The notes below the pieces were generated by a model. The model worked only from the letters and a program-made list of their open reading frames with translations, was not told where the DNA came from and did not search any database. The translations under genes and the position numbers were made by a program. A DNA stretch of 64,000 nt from Hymenobacter roseosalivarius DSM 11622 (GTDB taxonomy: Bacteria; Bacteroidota; Bacteroidia; Cytophagales; Hymenobacteraceae): positions 49,906-113,905 of the forward strand of contig NZ_FWWW01000099.1 of NCBI RefSeq assembly GCF_900176135.1, in the 5' to 3' direction. Below are positions 8,583 through 18,754 of the stretch, piece after piece. Within the stretch, counting starts at the first letter, position 1. The number at the start of each line of letters is the position of its first letter.

Positions 8583-8614
8583 AAGCCCGTCTGGTAGACG
8601 GGCTTTTCTTTTTC
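8583..8614 (+). terminator. Rho-independent terminator after E2
   Basis: Ten-base arms AAGCCCGTCT/AGACGGGCTT around GGT, followed by TTCTTTTTC. Confidence 0.9.
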
Positions 8615-8628
8615 TACATCAGGTGATT

Positions 8629-8826
8629 ATGAGAAATATTGCTTTCCTACTTGCGCTGGTTATCTCGCTGGGACTGATCGTATATTTGTACCTGCAACTG
8701 GCCACCGCCCAGGAGTCGCTGCGCCAAGCTGAGCGGCGCTACACGGACTGCGAAAAGGTGACCTTTCAGCTCCAGAACCAGCTCACCGCCCAGCAGCGGG
8801 GAGCCACGACCGACAGCCCGCGCTAG
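8629..8826 (+). CDS. Small single-pass membrane protein
   Basis: A 65-residue protein starting MRNIAFLLALVISLGLIVYL, one membrane helix at about residues 4-22, then a charged heptad-like segment (LQLATAQESLRQAERRYTDCEKVTFQLQNQL) that looks coiled-coil. AGGTG sits five bases upstream of ATG 8629; a GTG at 8623 is less likely. It begins just past the E2 terminator, and its stop codon lies at the very edge of a large palindromic repeat. No function recognised. Confidence 0.6.
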   Translation: MRNIAFLLALVISLGLIVYLYLQLATAQESLRQAERRYTDCEKVTFQLQNQLTAQQRGATTDSPR

Positions 8827-8935
8827 AACACTGCGCCCTCCACGCCTTCTTCTGCGGCTTCTGTGGGCTAAAAATCGTTGCAATGACTTTAGCCCGCAGA
8901 GGGCGCAGAGGAAGGCGCGGAGGGCGCAGTGTTCT
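8825..8935. repeat. 48-bp-arm imperfect palindrome rich in CGCAGAG units
   Basis: The left arm 8825-8872 and right arm 8888-8935 match as an inverted repeat at about 43 of 48 positions, with a 15-base loop. The right arm contains repeated GGGCGCAG/CGCAGAGG words. The left arm begins inside the stop codon of the small membrane gene. Confidence 0.85.
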
Positions 8936-8940
8936 GACGT

Positions 8941-8981
8941 AAAAAAAAGTCCCCCAGAGCAGCTCTAGGGGACTTTTTTTT
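8941..8981. terminator. Bidirectional terminator before the S9 peptidase
   Basis: AAAAAAAAGTCCCC and GGGGACTTTTTTTT arms around CAGAGCAGCTCTA. It lies just downstream of the oligopeptidase gene read on the minus strand. Confidence 0.9.
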
Positions 8982-8991
8982 GAGGGAACAC

Positions 8992-11115
8992 TTACGACTT
9001 GATTCCCAGCAGCATCAGCATGAACGCCTGCTGCCGGGCGACGTCGCGCAGGGACTTGAAGCGGCCGGAGGCTCCGCCGTGGCCCGCCGCCATATCGGTG
9101 TGCAGGAGCAGCAGGTTGTTGTCGGTTTTCAGGGTGCGCAGCTTGGCCACCCACTTGGCGGGCTCGAAATACTGCACCTGCGAGTCGTGCAGGCCGGTGG
9201 TTACGAGCATATTCGGGTAGGCCTGCTTTTTCACGTTGTCGTAGGGCGAGTAGGACAGCATGTAGTCGTAGTACTCCTTTTTGTTGGGGTTGCCCCACTC
9301 GTCGTACTCGCCGGTGGTGAGCGGGATGCTCTCGTCGAGCATGGTGGTGATGACGTCGACGAACGGGACGCCGGCCAGCACGCCTTTGTAGAGCTGGGGG
9401 CTCATGTTCACGACCGCGCCCATGAGCAGGCCACCGGCGCTGCCGCCCTGGGCGAAGAGCTTGGCCGGGGAGGTAAACTTCTGCTGAATCAGAAACTCCG
9501 AGCAGTCGATGAAGTCGGTGAAGGTGTTCTTCTTCTTGAGCAGCTTGCCGTCCTCGTACCACTGCCGGCCCATTTCCTGGCCCCCGCGAATGTGGCAGAG
9601 CGCGTACGCGAAGCCCCGATTAAGCAAACTCAGACGGGCGGCGCTAAAAGTGGCGTTGGAGATGATGCCGTAGGAGCCGTACGCGTACTGAAGTACGGGC
9701 GCATTACCATCCTTTTTAAAGCCTTTTTTGTAGACAATAGAAATCGGAACCTTGGTGCCGTCCTTGGCCGTGGCGTACACGCGCTCGGTCACGTAATCTT
9801 CCTTATTAAAGCCCCCCAGCACGGCCTGCTCCTTGAGCAGCGTTTTCTGGCGCGTGACCATATTGTAGTCGTAGGTGGAGTTGGGCGTGGTGAGCGAAGT
9901 ATAGGCGTAGCGCAACACCGGCGTGTCAAAATCGGGGTTTATGCTGATGCTCGCCGAGTAGGTAGGCTCGCCAAAGTTGAGGTAATGCTCCTCGCCTTTC
10001 CAGGGCCGCACGCGCAGCCCAAGCAGGCCCTCTTTACGCTCGCCCAGCACCAGAAAATCCTTGAATAGCTCCATGTTTTCCAGAAACACATCCTTACGGT
10101 GCGGGATAATTTCTTTCCAGGCTGTTTTGGCGGTGTTGCTAACCGGGGTTTCGAGCAGGCGGTAGTTGGGCGCACCGGCGTTGGAGCGGATATAAAACTT
10201 GTCGCCGAGGTGCTCCACATCGTAGAGATGGTCCTTTTCGCGGGCCAGAAACACCTTGGGCGCGGCCGTCGGGTTGCTGGCGTCGAGGTAGCGCAGCTCC
10301 GAGGAAAGCGTGCTGCCCATGCCGATAAAGATGTACTTCTTCGACTTCGTGCGGCCCACATTCAGGTTGAAGGTGTTGTCTTTTTCCTCGTACACCAGCG
10401 CGTCCTGCTTCGGGTCGGTGCCCAGGGTGTGGCGGTACACCTGGTAGGGCAGCAGCGTGGCAGGGTCTTTTTTGGCGTAGAAAACGGTTTTGTTGTCGGC
10501 GGCCCAGGCGGCGTTGCCGCTGGTATTCACGATCTTTTCGGGGTAGAGCTTGCCGGTTTTCAGGTCTTTGAAGCGTAGCGTGTACAGGCGGCGGCTCACC
10601 GTATCGGCCCCGTAGGCCATCACCATATTATTGTCGCTGACCTCGTAGCCGCCAATCTGGAAGTAGCTTTTATCCTTGCCCAGCTCGTTGGCATTGAGCA
10701 GGATTTCCTCGGCGGCCTTCATATTGCCCTTTTTGCGGCAATAAATCGGGTACTCGCTGCCGGCCTCGTAGCGGGTGTAGTAGTAGTAGCCGTTGTCGCG
10801 GTAGGGCACCGATTCGTCCTGCTCTTTGATGCGGCCTTTTATCTCGTTGAAGAGCTTGTCCTCCAGCTCTTTGGCCGGGGCCATCTGCTTATCGAAGTAG
10901 GCGTTTTCGGCGTTGAGGTAGCTGAGTACCTCGGGGTTTTCGCGCTCGTTCAGCCAATAATAATTGTCGGTGCGGGTACCAAAGGGCGAAGTGAGCTGCT
11001 TGGCCTTGATGGGCGCGAGGGGCGGCGTGGTCATGGAGTAGGAAGTGGGCTGAGCCTGGGCCGCGCCCAGCGTGAGGGCGCAGGCGGCAGTCAGCCACAG
11101 TAAGGAATGGTTCAT
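8992..11115 (-). CDS. S9 family prolyl oligopeptidase (oligopeptidase B-like), exported
   Basis: A 707-residue serine peptidase with a signal peptide (MNHSLLWLTAACALTLGAAQ, cut after AQA). Residues about 35-430 match the S9 beta-propeller (YYWLNERENPEVLSYLNAEN, DESVPYRDNGYYYYTRYE). The C-terminal alpha/beta hydrolase carries the nucleophile in GGSAGGLLMG (about 556), LHDSQVQYFEPAKW for the Asp region, and GHGGASGRF for the His. EYDEWGNP is typical of oligopeptidase B, which cuts short peptides after basic residues. It is probably periplasmic. It stands alone between strong terminators. Confidence 0.92.
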   Translation of the reverse strand: MNHSLLWLTAACALTLGAAQAQPTSYSMTTPPLAPIKAKQLTSPFGTRTDNYYWLNERENPEVLSYLNAENAYFDKQMAPAKELEDKLFNEIKGRIKEQDESVPYRDNGYYYYTRYEAGSEYPIYCRKKGNMKAAEEILLNANELGKDKSYFQIGGYEVSDNNMVMAYGADTVSRRLYTLRFKDLKTGKLYPEKIVNTSGNAAWAADNKTVFYAKKDPATLLPYQVYRHTLGTDPKQDALVYEEKDNTFNLNVGRTKSKKYIFIGMGSTLSSELRYLDASNPTAAPKVFLAREKDHLYDVEHLGDKFYIRSNAGAPNYRLLETPVSNTAKTAWKEIIPHRKDVFLENMELFKDFLVLGERKEGLLGLRVRPWKGEEHYLNFGEPTYSASISINPDFDTPVLRYAYTSLTTPNSTYDYNMVTRQKTLLKEQAVLGGFNKEDYVTERVYATAKDGTKVPISIVYKKGFKKDGNAPVLQYAYGSYGIISNATFSAARLSLLNRGFAYALCHIRGGQEMGRQWYEDGKLLKKKNTFTDFIDCSEFLIQQKFTSPAKLFAQGGSAGGLLMGAVVNMSPQLYKGVLAGVPFVDVITTMLDESIPLTTGEYDEWGNPNKKEYYDYMLSYSPYDNVKKQAYPNMLVTTGLHDSQVQYFEPAKWVAKLRTLKTDNNLLLLHTDMAAGHGGASGRFKSLRDVARQQAFMLMLLGIKS

Positions 11116-11221
11116 TGAGGGTCAGGCTGAGGTTGGAAATCCAGGATAAGGTAAAGAAAGGTAATGAATCAGCGGGTTTTCACGGGTGGAATTCAGGAAA
11201 ACTACTCCACCGGCCCTCATG

Positions 11222-11248
11222 CTGGCGCGCGTCACAGACGCGCGCCAA
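11222..11248. repeat. GC-rich REP-like palindrome
   Basis: TGGCGCGCGTC and GACGCGCGCCA are perfect 11-base arms around ACA, in the spacer between valS and the oligopeptidase gene. There is no T-run beside it, so it is not a standard terminator. Confidence 0.7.
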
Positions 11249-11281
11249 CACTAGTACATGAATCCTAAGCAGCCCATAAGC

Positions 11282-11318
11282 AAAAAAGCCCCCCAGAAAT
11301 GATCTGGGGAGCTTTTTC
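11282..11318 (-). terminator. Terminator after valS
   Basis: AAAAAAGCCCCCCAGA and TCTGGGGAGCTTTTT arms; it follows the valS stop on the minus strand by about 15 bases. Confidence 0.88.
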
Positions 11319-11333
11319 GTAAATACTCTCAAT

Positions 11334-13964
<2,631 letters not shown>

Positions 13965-14000
13965 GGGTCGGCTGGGGGGCTAATTCAGTTCTAAACGAGG

Positions 14001-14009
14001 GCAAAAGTA
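14001..14009 (-). promoter_or_regulatory. -7 box for valS
   Basis: Read on the minus strand, TACTTTTGC fits TAnnTTTG followed by C. It lies 37 bases before the valS ATG. A TTTG 15 bases further upstream is a possible but closely spaced -33 element. Confidence 0.6.
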
Positions 14010-14101
14010 GGCAATTCAGGCCGGCAAATGACCTCTTTTGCCCTTGTCAAATCGAGTCAGCTTTTACTTTCCTAATTCTGCCCATGTGCCACTCCTGGCC
14101 T

Positions 14102-14110
14102 TACCTTTGC
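14102..14110 (+). promoter_or_regulatory. -7 box for the nitrilase-family gene
   Basis: TACCTTTGC is an exact TAnnTTTG match about 95 bases before ATG 14205. No good TTG element is seen at -33. Confidence 0.55.
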
Positions 14111-14204
14111 GCCACGACTACAAAATGATACTAAGGTTTAATGCCTTGGTCAGCTTTTTTAAATTATTTTTATCAATCCTTTCACTATTTGTCCTTTCGT
14201 CGGC

Positions 14205-15125
14205 ATGGCCGCGTTATTCTCTTTTCGTAAAGCTCCGCAAGCCGCTCCCATTGCACCCGCACCAGTTACTTTGCCCCCCACCACCACTTCAGTACGAGTG
14301 GGCATGGGCCAATTGCTGGTGGAAGGTGGCGAGCCGGCCCGCAACCTGGAACGGGCCGCCCGCATGATAGCCGAAGCCGCCGGGCAAGGCTGCGAGCTAA
14401 TTCTGCTGCCCGAAACACTGGACTTTGCCTGGACGCACCCCAGCGCTCTGACGGAGGCCCAACCCATTCCGGGCCCTTTCAGCGACTTGCTTTGTCAGCA
14501 AGCTGTAGAGCACAACATTTACGTGTGCGCCGGGCTGACGGAGCGTTTGAACGGCCGCAACTACAACGCCGCTATTCTTATAAATCCCGAGGGAGAAATT
14601 ATAGTTAAATACCACAAGATCAACTTACTGGCCGTAGAGCTGCCTTTTTATGCCGTGGGCCAGACCCTGAATGTGGTGGACACGCCTTTGGGTAAGATTG
14701 GGGTTAACATCTGCGCCGACAACTACCTAGATGGCCTGCCCATCGGCCACACGCTGGCCCGGATGGGCGCGGAGTTCATCATCTCCCCTTCCTCCTGGAC
14801 CGTCGATTATTCACTTACCGAAGAAGACGATCCGTACCGCGAAAAGTGGGTTAATCCGTTTTCCATTCTGGCGCGCCTCTATAATGTGGTGGTGGTAGGC
14901 ACTACGTCGGTGGGCTACATCGTGGGCGGTCCTTATGAGGGCAAGAAAAGCGTGGGCTGCTCTCTGGCTGTCGATGCCAGCGGGGTACGGGCCCAGGGAA
15001 CCTTTAATGAGTTTGCGGGTGATTTGGTGGTGGCCGATCTGCCCCGGCCTATTCGTTCGGAGCAGGGCACGGCCATTGGCGAAATGCTCCAACGCAAAGG
15101 CTATCAGTTCGATAAGCTGCTTTAA
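14205..15125 (+). CDS. Carbon-nitrogen hydrolase (nitrilase superfamily)
   Basis: A 306-residue protein with the Glu-Lys-Cys triad of the superfamily: LPETLDF (Glu about 70), YHKINL (Lys about 138) and NICADNY (Cys about 170). The first 30 residues (MAALFSFRKAPQAAPIAPAP) are low-complexity and unlike the core, which starts near VRVGMGQLLVEGG. Members cleave amides, N-carbamoyl compounds or nitriles; the substrate cannot be told from sequence. The protein probably acts in the cytoplasm. The gene for a PP-loop sugar amidotransferase follows 84 bases later on the same strand, so a shared nitrogen-transfer or sugar role is possible, but unproven. Confidence 0.87.
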   Translation: MAALFSFRKAPQAAPIAPAPVTLPPTTTSVRVGMGQLLVEGGEPARNLERAARMIAEAAGQGCELILLPETLDFAWTHPSALTEAQPIPGPFSDLLCQQAVEHNIYVCAGLTERLNGRNYNAAILINPEGEIIVKYHKINLLAVELPFYAVGQTLNVVDTPLGKIGVNICADNYLDGLPIGHTLARMGAEFIISPSSWTVDYSLTEEDDPYREKWVNPFSILARLYNVVVVGTTSVGYIVGGPYEGKKSVGCSLAVDASGVRAQGTFNEFAGDLVVADLPRPIRSEQGTAIGEMLQRKGYQFDKLL

Positions 15126-15209
15126 ACTAACGACTATTCCTTTATTCACGTTATAAACCTTACCAAGCAAAGCCTCCGATTTCATAGTCTTCCACTTTTT
15201 CTTTGCCGC

Positions 15210-16454
15210 TTGTCCGCTCCTCTTCCCTCATCTACCAGCGCACCGCTAACGACACCAGAGCCAGCCGCTGCCGCTGTATCTGCCTCCCTGGCGAAAGCGC
15301 CCGCACAGCGCTGCACGCGCTGCATCATGGATACCACCGTACCCGGCATCCGCTTTGACGGCCGCGGCGAGTGCAGCTTCTGTGCCCTCCACGACAAGCT
15401 CGACCGGGCCTTTCCGCTGGGCGAAGCCGGCCGGCAAAACGTGCAGGAGCTGGCAGCCGATATCCGGCGTGTGGGCCGCGGCAAGAAGTACGACTGCGTG
15501 CTGGGCGTGAGCGGGGGCCGCGACAGCTCCTTCACGCTCTGGTATTGCGTTACGAAGCTGAAGCTACGCCCGCTGGCGGTGCACTTTAACGATGGCTTTG
15601 GCAACCCCGTGGCGGGTGAAAATATGGTGAAGGCCTGCCGCCAGCTGGGCGTGGAGCTGCGCACCATCACCTCCGACTGGCGCGAATCCAAAGACCTCAA
15701 AATCGCCTTCCTGAAAGCCTCCACCCCCGATATGGAAGAGGGCACCGATTTGGGCATTGCTACCGCTTTGTACGGCGTGGCCGCGAAAGAAGGCATTCAG
15801 CGCATTGTCATCGGCCAGAGCTTCCGCACGGAAGGCATTTGCCCTTTATCATGGAACTATCTGGATGGCAGATATTTAAAGGCCGTGCATAAGCGCTTTG
15901 GTACGGTGCCGCTGCGGCCCTGGTCGCCGAATGATCCAGGCTTTAATCTCGATCTGAAGGAGATGTTCTACTACGCTTTCGTGCGCCGCATCAAGACCGT
16001 GACGCTGCTCTACCACGTCGATTACGTGCGGGCCGACGTGGATGCGCTCATCAGCCGGGAGCTGGATTGGGTGAACCCCGGCGCGCATTACTTCGACGAC
16101 TTGTACCAAAGCGTGATCTACTACCTCAACCGCACCAAGTTCAACATCGACCGGCGTCTGTTTAATTACTCAGCCCTGGTGCGCTCGGGTCAGATGAGCC
16201 GCGAAGAAGCCCTCACGCGGACGGCCAGCATCAATTCTATTGAAGACCCGCGCGTGATTGACCTGTGCATCAAGCGTCTGGGCCTAACTCGCGCCGAGTT
16301 TGATCAGATTGTAGCCGCCCCACCCAAAACCTTCCGCGACTACCCCAACAGCTACTCGCTTATTCGGCGACTGCGCTGGCCCATCAAGGTGCTCAGCCAG
16401 CTGAATCTGATTCCTGAGTCAGCCTACGACAAGTATTTTAACTGCGGAGCTTAA
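15210..16454 (+). CDS. N-acetyl sugar amidotransferase (PseA/WbpG-like PP-loop ATPase)
   Basis: A 414-residue protein. RCTRCIMDTTVPGI and CSFCALHD at the N-terminus give two CxxC pairs, and GVSGGRDSSF (about 100-109) is the PP-loop that adenylates the substrate. NDGFGNPVAGENM, GQSFRTEGICPLSWNYLDGRY and HYFDDLYQSVIYYL are typical of the family, which amidates N-acetyl sugars such as those of O-antigen or nonulosonate. It normally works with a HisH-like glutaminase and a HisF-like partner; neither is in this window. The first usable start in frame is TTG at 15210; the next Met (15327) falls inside the conserved CxxC region and would be too late. The N-terminal 30 residues are Ala/Pro-rich. A terminator follows. 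Confidence 0.88.
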   Translation: MSAPLPSSTSAPLTTPEPAAAAVSASLAKAPAQRCTRCIMDTTVPGIRFDGRGECSFCALHDKLDRAFPLGEAGRQNVQELAADIRRVGRGKKYDCVLGVSGGRDSSFTLWYCVTKLKLRPLAVHFNDGFGNPVAGENMVKACRQLGVELRTITSDWRESKDLKIAFLKASTPDMEEGTDLGIATALYGVAAKEGIQRIVIGQSFRTEGICPLSWNYLDGRYLKAVHKRFGTVPLRPWSPNDPGFNLDLKEMFYYAFVRRIKTVTLLYHVDYVRADVDALISRELDWVNPGAHYFDDLYQSVIYYLNRTKFNIDRRLFNYSALVRSGQMSREEALTRTASINSIEDPRVIDLCIKRLGLTRAEFDQIVAAPPKTFRDYPNSYSLIRRLRWPIKVLSQLNLIPESAYDKYFNCGA

Positions 16455-16484
16455 ACCCTGATTTTGGGAAAATCTACAATTACC

Positions 16485-16522
16485 AAAAAAGCCCCCCGAA
16501 ACTATTGCGGGGGCTTTTTTTT
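16485..16522. terminator. Bidirectional terminator
   Basis: AAAAAAGCCCCC and GGGGGCTTTTTTTT arms around CGAAACTATTGC, between the convergent amidotransferase and ferredoxin genes. Confidence 0.92.
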
Positions 16523-16609
16523 CAGTAATACGGGAAGTACAAAGCGAAAAAGGAAGCTCACTTAACAATCAAATCAGTGCCATCCGACAAATTCGGTTAA
16601 GTCCGTGGT

Positions 16610-16957
16610 TCAGACAAGGTGGAGCCACTCTTTCTTTTTGAGTAGCTCGTCCTGGGTTTCGCGCAGGTCGGGGTCGTCTACGCAGCAATCGACGGGGCAC
16701 ACGGCGGCGCACTGGGGCTCCTCGTGAAAGCCTACGCACTCGGTGCATTTATCGGAGACTATGTAGTAATACTCGTCCGAAACCGGCGTTTGGGGCGCGG
16801 TGGCTACCACTACGGTACCGCCGTCTACTTCTACTTGCTTCAAAGAGGTACCATCGGCCCAGCGCCATTGGGCACCGCCCTCGTAAATGGCGTTATTGGG
16901 GCATTCAGGTTCGCAGGCACCACAGTTGATGCACTCGTCTGTTATCATTATGGCCAT
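16610..16957 (-). CDS. 4Fe-4S dicluster ferredoxin
   Basis: The start MAIMITDECINCGACEPECP at 16957 is chosen because the cluster-binding fold begins at once; a longer open frame to 17044 would overlap the -7 box. The 115-residue product has CINCGACEPECP (CxxCxxCxxxC) and a second site CTECVGFHEEPQCAAVCP with the long insertion between the second and third Cys, as in YfhL/FdI-type ferredoxins. A further CC (VDCCVDD) follows. It carries electrons in the cytoplasm. It is divergent from a LuxC-like acyl-CoA reductase gene, a pairing seen in many Bacteroidota; a direct functional link is an inference. Confidence 0.93.
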   Translation of the reverse strand: MAIMITDECINCGACEPECPNNAIYEGGAQWRWADGTSLKQVEVDGGTVVVATAPQTPVSDEYYYIVSDKCTECVGFHEEPQCAAVCPVDCCVDDPDLRETQDELLKKKEWLHLV

Positions 16958-17040
16958 AGCCGAAGTCGTCTGGGGTTGGGTACTAGAAACTAAACACAAG
17001 TGCTTACGCAAATATGCCCCCCGAAAGTTAGCGCGGGTAC

Positions 17041-17049
17041 GCAAAAGTA
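17041..17049 (-). promoter_or_regulatory. -7 box for the ferredoxin gene
   Basis: Minus-strand TACTTTTGC matches TAnnTTTG plus C, about 85 bases before ATG 16957. It supports the short ferredoxin start. Confidence 0.6.
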
Positions 17050-17132
17050 GAAACTAACCTTGTTTTAATTTTGAATGTTCAGCTTTGCGGGCAGAATACA
17101 GGAAATTTGTCCTACCCGCTAAGCCTGTCGTC

Positions 17133-17243
17133 GTACTACGACTTTTTTCGTCGTAGTACCACTATCGTGGAACGACCTTGCGCGCGTGCAGGCGTCAGCA
17201 ACGATAGTGGTAATACGAACCGCTCCGCGGAATTCGTAGTACC
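17133..17243 (+). repeat. Cluster of three inverted repeats in the acyl-CoA reductase leader
   Basis: Perfect arms GTACTACGAC/GTCGTAGTAC (17133-17142, 17150-17159), ACCACTATCGT/ACGATAGTGGT (17158-17168, 17201-17211) and TACGAA/TTCGTA (17214-17219, 17233-17238). The word CGTAGTACCA occurs twice, so the first left arm can pair with either copy. It ends 23 bases before the ATG at 17266. Confidence 0.7.
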
Positions 17244-17265
17244 ATGCCCCACTCATCCCCCAACA

Positions 17266-18279
17266 ATGAATCATTCCGAACGCCTGGCTGCTTTTATTGC
17301 ATTAGGACAACGACTACACCACCTCACCGAAGACGAAAAAGCAGACCTCTTCAGCCGCGCCCGCAATAATAATTCGTGGTTTGATGCCCCTAATGTAGCG
17401 TCGGCCCTTGACGGGATTGCGCGCTTGCTGGAAGAAGACAGTTTACGAGCTTGGGCAGGTTGCTACCCCGCCGAGCCCCCTACACCGCGTGCTGTGGGCG
17501 TGGTAATGGCGGGTAATATTCCGCTGGTAGGCTTCCATGATTTGCTGTGTGTGGTGCTCAGCGGCCATTACCTGCTTGCCAAGCCCAGTTCCGACGACAA
17601 GTTTCTGATGCACTGGATTGTTGATGAGCTCACGCGCCTGGAGCCGCGCATAGCTGAGCGCATCACCTTCGTGGAGCGCCTGAATGCTGCCGATGCGTTC
17701 ATTGCCACCGGCTCCGATAATACGGGCCGCTACTTCGAATATTATTTTCGCAACAAGCCCAACCTCATCCGCCGCAACCGCACCAGCCTGGCTATTCTGA
17801 CGGGCCAGGAAACGCCCGCCGAGCTGGCCGCGCTAGGTGCCGACATCTTCCAGTACTACGGTCTGGGCTGCCGCAACGTCTCGAAGCTGCTGGTGCCCCA
17901 GGACTACCGCTTTGATACGCTGCTGGACAATCTGCAGACCTGGGAGCGCGTGCTGGAGCAGAACCGCTACCAGAATAACTACGACTACAACAAGAGTATT
18001 CTGCTGGTAAACCGCGTGCCGCACTTCGACAACGGCTTTGTGCTGCTCACGGAAAGCGCCCAGCTCGTGTCGCCGATTTCGGTGGTGCATTACGGTACCT
18101 ACACCGGCGAGGCCGACCTCCGGCAGCAGCTCGCCCAGGTAGCCGAACAAACGCAATGTATAGTATCTGCTGGGGGGCAAATTCCGGGCAGCTTCGCCTT
18201 CGGCCAAGCCCAGTGCCCCGGCGTGAGCGACTACGCCGATGGCGTGGATACGATGGCTTTTTTGACGTCTCTACCGTAA
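17266..18279 (+). CDS. LuxC-like acyl-CoA reductase family protein
   Basis: A 337-residue protein starting MNHSERLAAFIALGQRLHHL. AVGVVMAGNIPLVGFHDLL, KPSSDDKFLMHWI, ATGSDNTGRYFEYYF, and FQYYGLGCRNVSKLLVP (with the likely catalytic Cys) fit the acyl-CoA reductase/LuxC family of the aldehyde dehydrogenase superfamily, NADPH-dependent and forming aldehydes from acyl-CoA. Bacteroidota homologues are widespread and mostly unassigned. The open frame runs upstream to 17071 through palindromic repeats with no family similarity, so 17266 is taken as start. It is divergent from the ferredoxin gene. Confidence 0.85.
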   Translation: MNHSERLAAFIALGQRLHHLTEDEKADLFSRARNNNSWFDAPNVASALDGIARLLEEDSLRAWAGCYPAEPPTPRAVGVVMAGNIPLVGFHDLLCVVLSGHYLLAKPSSDDKFLMHWIVDELTRLEPRIAERITFVERLNAADAFIATGSDNTGRYFEYYFRNKPNLIRRNRTSLAILTGQETPAELAALGADIFQYYGLGCRNVSKLLVPQDYRFDTLLDNLQTWERVLEQNRYQNNYDYNKSILLVNRVPHFDNGFVLLTESAQLVSPISVVHYGTYTGEADLRQQLAQVAEQTQCIVSAGGQIPGSFAFGQAQCPGVSDYADGVDTMAFLTSLP

Positions 18280-18394
18280 TACAAAAGCACTTTGGTCACT
18301 CCTGGGGGGCTTTTCGAGCCTATTCCCGCACTCTACTACCCATACTAAACCCTATTACCAACGCCTACCCTCCCACAACCAACCCTTCTGCTTT

Positions 18395-18694
18395 ATGAAC
18401 TCTGACTTTCCCAGCGTCGAAACAATTGAGAAAGAGGCTATTTCTGGCCTGTCATTCCCACACGATGATGTGCTCACCGACACCACCGATCAACTTCAGC
18501 GCCGCCACGATGCTGAACGCGCCTCGAAGCTTGGCAACTCCTACCAAGGTAAAGTGACCATCTATTTTCAAACCCATGACGGCACCACTAAACGAGTACA
18601 AACCACCATTTGGGCAGTTCATGAGGAATACCTGACGCTGAAGGCCGGCGTCACGCTCCCGCTGCATGCTATCGTTCGCTTCGATTTTCAATAA
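18395..18694 (+). CDS. Conserved-looking small hypothetical protein
   Basis: A 99-residue protein, MNSDFPSVETIEKEAISGLS..., charged in the first half; the second half (KVTIYFQTHDGTTKRVQTTIWAVHEEYLTLK, read in pieces) alternates like a small beta-barrel and ends HAIVRFDFQ. No signal peptide, membrane segment or catalytic motif is visible. The frame is intact and a strong terminator follows six bases after the stop, which supports a real gene. The family is not recognised; an SH3-like or nucleic-acid-binding barrel is a guess. Confidence 0.6.
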   Translation: MNSDFPSVETIEKEAISGLSFPHDDVLTDTTDQLQRRHDAERASKLGNSYQGKVTIYFQTHDGTTKRVQTTIWAVHEEYLTLKAGVTLPLHAIVRFDFQ

Positions 18695-18699
18695 GCCAT

Positions 18700-18733
18700 A
18701 AAAAGCCCCCCAATGCGTATTGGGGGGCTTTTT
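18700..18733. terminator. Bidirectional terminator
   Basis: Perfect arms AAAAAGCCCCCCAAT/ATTGGGGGGCTTTTT around GCGT, between convergent genes. Confidence 0.93.
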
Positions 18734-18754
18734 CTTACTGAAGGGTAAACAGAT

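Noticed and set aside
8980..10068. Long open frame on the plus strand opposite the S9 peptidase
   Set aside because: The minus strand holds a complete S9 peptidase with all motifs. GC-rich codons leave long antisense frames; the translation is His/Val/Arg-rich with no domain.
17071..17265. N-terminal extension of the LuxC-like reductase
   Set aside because: It would translate through the palindrome cluster and has no similarity to the family; the core starts at 17266.
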